DNA from: an uncultured Actinomycetes bacterium
Lineage (GTDB): Bacteria > Actinomycetota > Actinomycetes > Nanopelagicales > Nanopelagicaceae
Length of the DNA stretch: 38,094 nt
Assembly (NCBI GenBank): GCA_903854185.1
Contig: CAINVP010000063.1
Span: 1-38,094 of the forward strand
Reading direction: 5' to 3'
Shown: in pieces, positions 35,677-38,094 of the stretch
Position numbering within the stretch: the stretch's first letter is position 1
Layout of the letters: the number at the start of each line of letters is the position of its first letter
The notes under the pieces: model-generated
Database searches by the model: none
Told to the model about the DNA's origin: nothing
The model's input: only the letters and a program-made list of their open reading frames with translations
Position numbers and translations under genes: made by a program

Positions 35677-36198
35677 CTAAGCCGCTATTCCTAGGTACTT
35701 CTTTACCTTGCTAAATAATTCTTTCTGCGACTTCATTACGCCAATATTTTTGTAGATAACTCGGCCGTCTGCATCAATGAACCACGTGACCGGGACTCCT
35801 AAACCGAAGAGTGATCTCGTAATTGAATTCTCATCATAGAGATTTGGCCACTTCATGGATTTCTTCAGAACAAAGTTCTGCGCTGATTTTCGGTTTCGCT
35901 CTTCCACATCTACGCCAACAATCTGCACCTTCCCAGTTGCCTGTAACTTCACAAAGTAGGGCAACTCCTGATTACATGGTTCACACCAGGATCCCCAGAC
36001 GTTGACGACGACCGGTCCACGAATGGCGTTGAAATCCACTGTGCTCTTGCCATCTAAGCAAGGGAGCAGAATCGCACTCTTTCCAGTATTGCTACTCGCT
36101 AACGTGATGTGAACGCAGGAAGTGGTCGCAGCTTGTGTAGGTGCTGCGCCCATCTGAAGTGAGAGAAGAATTGAAATCGCCAGAGCGAGACGCTTCAT
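35677..36198 (-). CDS. TlpA/ResA-like secreted thioredoxin
   Basis: 173 residues with a signal peptide ([16 protein letters not shown], ending TQAA) and a periplasm/outer-face-type thioredoxin domain. The active site is WCEPC in [20 protein letters not shown], and the cis-Pro is in [11 protein letters not shown]. This is the ResA/TlpA layout, which usually reduces disulfides in exported proteins or cytochrome c apoproteins. Two more cysteines (TSC near 28, LPC near 47) precede the domain and could form a structural disulfide. It overlaps the nth stop by four bases and is part of the nth-tlpA-cvpA unit. Confidence 0.85.
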   Translation of the reverse strand: MKRLALAISILLSLQMGAAPTQAATTSCVHITLASSNTGKSAILLPCLDGKSTVDFNAIRGPVVVNVWGSWCEPCNQELPYFVKLQATGKVQIVGVDVEERNRKSAQNFVLKKSMKWPNLYDENSITRSLFGLGVPVTWFIDADGRVIYKNIGVMKSQKELFSKVKKYLGIAA

Positions 36199-36890
36199 CG
36201 GAAATCCTCATCGCTCTTTACCATCGCCATAGCCTTAACTTTATCCATCTCTCCGACGCCATAAGAGGGGCATAACTTAGCGAGTGGACATGCCCCGCAG
36301 GCAGGTTTACGCGCAAAACAGATTCGCCGCCCATGCCAGATCATGACCTGCGAGAGATTGGTCCACTCTTTCCGCGGGATCAACTCGCCAACCTCATGTT
36401 CAACCTTCACTGGGTCATCAGAGGTGCTCCAATGAAAGCGTCGACTCAATCGACCAAAGTGAGTATCGACGGTGATGCCTGGAACGCCAAAGGCATGTCC
36501 CAGTACAACATTTGCCGTCTTCCGCCCTACGCCAGGCAACTTCACTAGTTCATCCTGGTTCCCAGGAACTTCACCGCCATATTCCAGAACGAGTTTCTCA
36601 CTGAGCGCTTTCAAGTTGCGCGCCTTCGTGTGGTGGAAGCCTGTGGTTCTGATGATCTCTTCAATCTCGATAACAGCGGCCTTCGCCAATTTCTTCGGCG
36701 TTCCATATCTCTTAAAGAGCAGCGGCGTTACAAGATTGACGCGTTTATCGGTGCATTGAGCTGAGAGCACTGTCGCGCAGAGAAGTTCAAAGGGTGTTGT
36801 GAAATCTAACTCGCAATCAGCCTCGGGATAGCGCTTTCTTAGGGCGCGGAAGATAGCCATCGCATCCTTACGATTTGCGGCCTCTGACAT
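36195..36890 (-). CDS. nth: Endonuclease III (DNA glycosylase/AP lyase)
   Basis: Base-excision repair of oxidised pyrimidines. 231 residues. HhH-GPD elements: [18 protein letters not shown], the HhH hairpin [17 protein letters not shown] with the catalytic Lys, and [11 protein letters not shown] with the catalytic Asp. The C-terminal 4Fe-4S site is seen as C-x6-C-x2-C-x5-C in [18 protein letters not shown]. It lies divergent from the crp/glxR gene and forms an operon with the tlpA-like and cvpA genes. Gene order (crp, nth, thioredoxin, cvpA, acs) matches that of Streptomyces as I recall it. Confidence 0.95.
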   Translation of the reverse strand: MSEAANRKDAMAIFRALRKRYPEADCELDFTTPFELLCATVLSAQCTDKRVNLVTPLLFKRYGTPKKLAKAAVIEIEEIIRTTGFHHTKARNLKALSEKLVLEYGGEVPGNQDELVKLPGVGRKTANVVLGHAFGVPGITVDTHFGRLSRRFHWSTSDDPVKVEHEVGELIPRKEWTNLSQVMIWHGRRICFARKPACGACPLAKLCPSYGVGEMDKVKAMAMVKSDEDFR

Positions 36891-36941
36891 GGCGTTAGGT
36901 TATTCCAAAGGCTCCAGATAGCGGTTACTAGGCTCTCAGTT

Positions 36942-36970
36942 TTGAACTCCCTGCCTTGGGTGAGTACCCT
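36942..36970 (+). promoter_or_regulatory. Probable promoter of the crp/glxR gene, leaderless
   Basis: TTGAAC (36942-36947), a 17-base spacer, and TACCCT (36965-36970) form a good -35/-10 pair. The GTG at 36977 lies seven bases after the -10 end, where transcription should begin, so the mRNA would have no 5' leader. No SD precedes that GTG, which agrees with leaderless translation, common in actinobacteria. Confidence 0.55.
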
Positions 36971-36976
36971 GCGATA

Positions 36977-37669
36977 GTGCCAACAATCAAGAATGATGAT
37001 GCCGTAGTCCGCAAGGCCCCACTTTTTAACGCTCTCGATGAGGCTGATTCCGATGCCGTAATTGCATCGATGACCAAGGTAAAGGTCTCAAAGGGGAACA
37101 CCCTCTTCCGCGAAGGCGATACCGGCGACAAGTTGTACATCGTCCTTGAAGGAAAGTTAAAGCTTGGAACATCAAGTCCGGATGGCCGCGAGAATTTGCT
37201 CTCAATCCTTGGACCTGGCGAGATGTTCGGTGAACTCTCACTCTTTGATCCAGAGCCCCGCACATCGACCGCTACTGCTGTGACGGATGCTCGGGTTGCA
37301 GCGCTCGCGCACGATCAGGTCATTGGCCTCGTTACTCAACACCCACAAGTTTCCCTCGAATTACTTCGCCGCTTGGCGCAGCGTTTCCGCCGTTCGAACG
37401 AAGTCCTCGCAGACCTCGTTTTTGCCGATGTTCCAGGTCGCGTTGCTAAGGCGATCGTTGATCTCGGCACCCGTTTTGGTGTGCAGAAAGATGATGGCCT
37501 TTACGTTAATCACGACTTAACTCAGGAGGAGTTAGCGCAGTTAGTTGGCGCATCGCGCGAGACTGTGAACAAAGCACTAGCTGACTTCGCATCCCGCGGT
37601 TGGGTACGCCTTGAGCCACGCGCCGTTGTTGTTATTGATCAGGAGCGAATCCGCAAGCGCGGAAGATAA
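36977..37669 (+). CDS. glxR: Crp/Fnr-family regulator (GlxR-like)
   Basis: cAMP-responsive-type global regulator. 230 residues from GTG 36977; a TTG start at 36956 is open but would precede the predicted transcription start. The N-terminal helix VVRKAPLFNALDEADSDAVI is followed by the cyclic-nucleotide domain, with the phosphate cassette GEMFGELSLFDPEPRTSTATA (Glu, Arg and Ser/Thr in the cAMP positions). The dimer helix comes next, then a winged HTH with LTQEELAQLVGASRETVNKALADF as recognition region. Actinobacterial GlxR controls carbon and acetate metabolism, which suits the nearby acs. The link is inferred. It is convergent with the amine-oxidase gene, with three bases between stops. Confidence 0.9.
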   Translation: MPTIKNDDAVVRKAPLFNALDEADSDAVIASMTKVKVSKGNTLFREGDTGDKLYIVLEGKLKLGTSSPDGRENLLSILGPGEMFGELSLFDPEPRTSTATAVTDARVAALAHDQVIGLVTQHPQVSLELLRRLAQRFRRSNEVLADLVFADVPGRVAKAIVDLGTRFGVQKDDGLYVNHDLTQEELAQLVGASRETVNKALADFASRGWVRLEPRAVVVIDQERIRKRGR

Positions 37670-37672
37670 CGC

Positions 37673-38094
37673 TTAACAGTTACAGGCCTCATCGACCGCT
37701 TCAGATGGTGCAACATCCATAGCAGGGCTGCGTCTAAAGAATCCTGACGGCTTCAAGTGGAATCCGGTGCGTTCAACCGGCATCACTGGCCAATCCTCTG
37801 TGCGTGGAATGTGATTCGTGCCAAATACGTGCCACAAAACAAGATCCGTGTTCTCAGTTGAACGATTCTGTTGCGTCCACTCTGGCAGACCAGCCCCGCC
37901 ATCATGTTGGAATGGGTAGTCACCCGCTGGGTAACGCTCAGCCTCAGCATTGGGTGTTACCCAGAGATGGCTATACATAAAACCGGCCCGCTTACCTAAG
38001 ACTGATTCACGATGTGCAAGTGGATATGTTGTGTGACCAGGTATCAGCTTGTAACCAATTGAGTGCCCCACATGATTCTTCTTATTTGGATTAA
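37673..38094 (-). CDS. Copper-containing amine oxidase, C-terminal part (runs off the window)
   Basis: The frame enters from the right edge and reads NPNKKNHVGHSIGYKLIPG, so the true start lies outside. It contains YPAGDYPFQHDGGAGLPEW, then ENTDLVLWHVFGTNHIPRTEDWPVMPVERTGFHLKP. That block is the copper amine oxidase C-terminus with the third Cu ligand in the THVPRxEDWP-like motif (here NHIPRTEDWP). The enzyme oxidises primary amines such as tyramine, phenethylamine or putrescine with a topaquinone cofactor made from a Tyr in the missing upstream part. It ends with a DEACNC tail. Substrate is unknown. Confidence 0.93.
   Translation of the reverse strand, partial: NPNKKNHVGHSIGYKLIPGHTTYPLAHRESVLGKRAGFMYSHLWVTPNAEAERYPAGDYPFQHDGGAGLPEWTQQNRSTENTDLVLWHVFGTNHIPRTEDWPVMPVERTGFHLKPSGFFRRSPAMDVAPSEAVDEACNC

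Overview
The window looks like one piece of a compact, moderate-GC actinobacterial genome, with a short foreign segment at its left end. The actinobacterial signs are BldC, a DUF3073 protein, a bacterial SCP-2-like gene inside the pur cluster, a split CrtYc/CrtYd lycopene cyclase, a GlxR/Crp regulator beside nth, and tight 1-4 nt gene overlaps. The nearest fit by general knowledge is a small freshwater actinobacterium (Nanopelagicales/acI-like). That placement is inference. The first ~495 bases are visibly more GC-rich and encode the middle of a proteobacterial RhlE-type DEAD-box helicase. It breaks mid-gene exactly where an opposite-strand actinobacterial membrane-protein gene also breaks, so this is most likely an assembly chimera.

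Region 1 (about 497-6984, minus strand) is a seven-gene glycan operon read right to left: GAF-domain protein, polyprenyl-phosphate-type GT2, HlyD-like adaptor with a long coiled coil, a single-TM protein with a small extracytoplasmic beta domain, GT4, GT2, and the N-terminal part of a DUF2206-like membrane protein. All internal junctions overlap. Region 2 (7172-9640, plus) is a divergent NarL/LuxR-type response regulator and a two-part membrane histidine kinase whose start codon cannot be settled. Region 3 (9633-12508) holds a GalU-like nucleotidyltransferase, a COG4280-like membrane permease, and a GT-A-like protein of unknown function.

Region 4 (12557-16630, minus) is a 1357-residue secreted surface protein with three InlB-type FDPNGG repeats, a Thr-Pro linker and a C-terminal OmpA-like peptidoglycan-binding domain. 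Region 5 (16716-20767, minus) carries crtYd, crtYc, a DsbA-FKBP fusion, a WecA/TagO-like transferase, bldC, a conserved hypothetical and a DUF3073 gene too short for most ORF callers.

Region 6 (20808-32668, minus) is a large purine cluster transcribed fba, purA, purD, purB, purC, purS, purQ, purL, SCP-like, purF, purM. Together with the genes downstream it takes PRPP through AIR, SAICAR/AICAR and IMP to adenylosuccinate/AMP; purN, purE/K, purH and guaB/guaA are not in the window. Region 7 (32889-38094) has a 53-residue small gene with a strong SD, a pair of mutually exclusive hairpins, acs, cvpA, a TlpA-like thioredoxin, nth, crp/glxR with a probable leaderless promoter, and the C-terminus of a copper amine oxidase running off the window. 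I see no tRNA, rRNA, CRISPR array, insertion sequence or prophage. No gene-free stretch longer than about 300 bases remains after the small genes are added.
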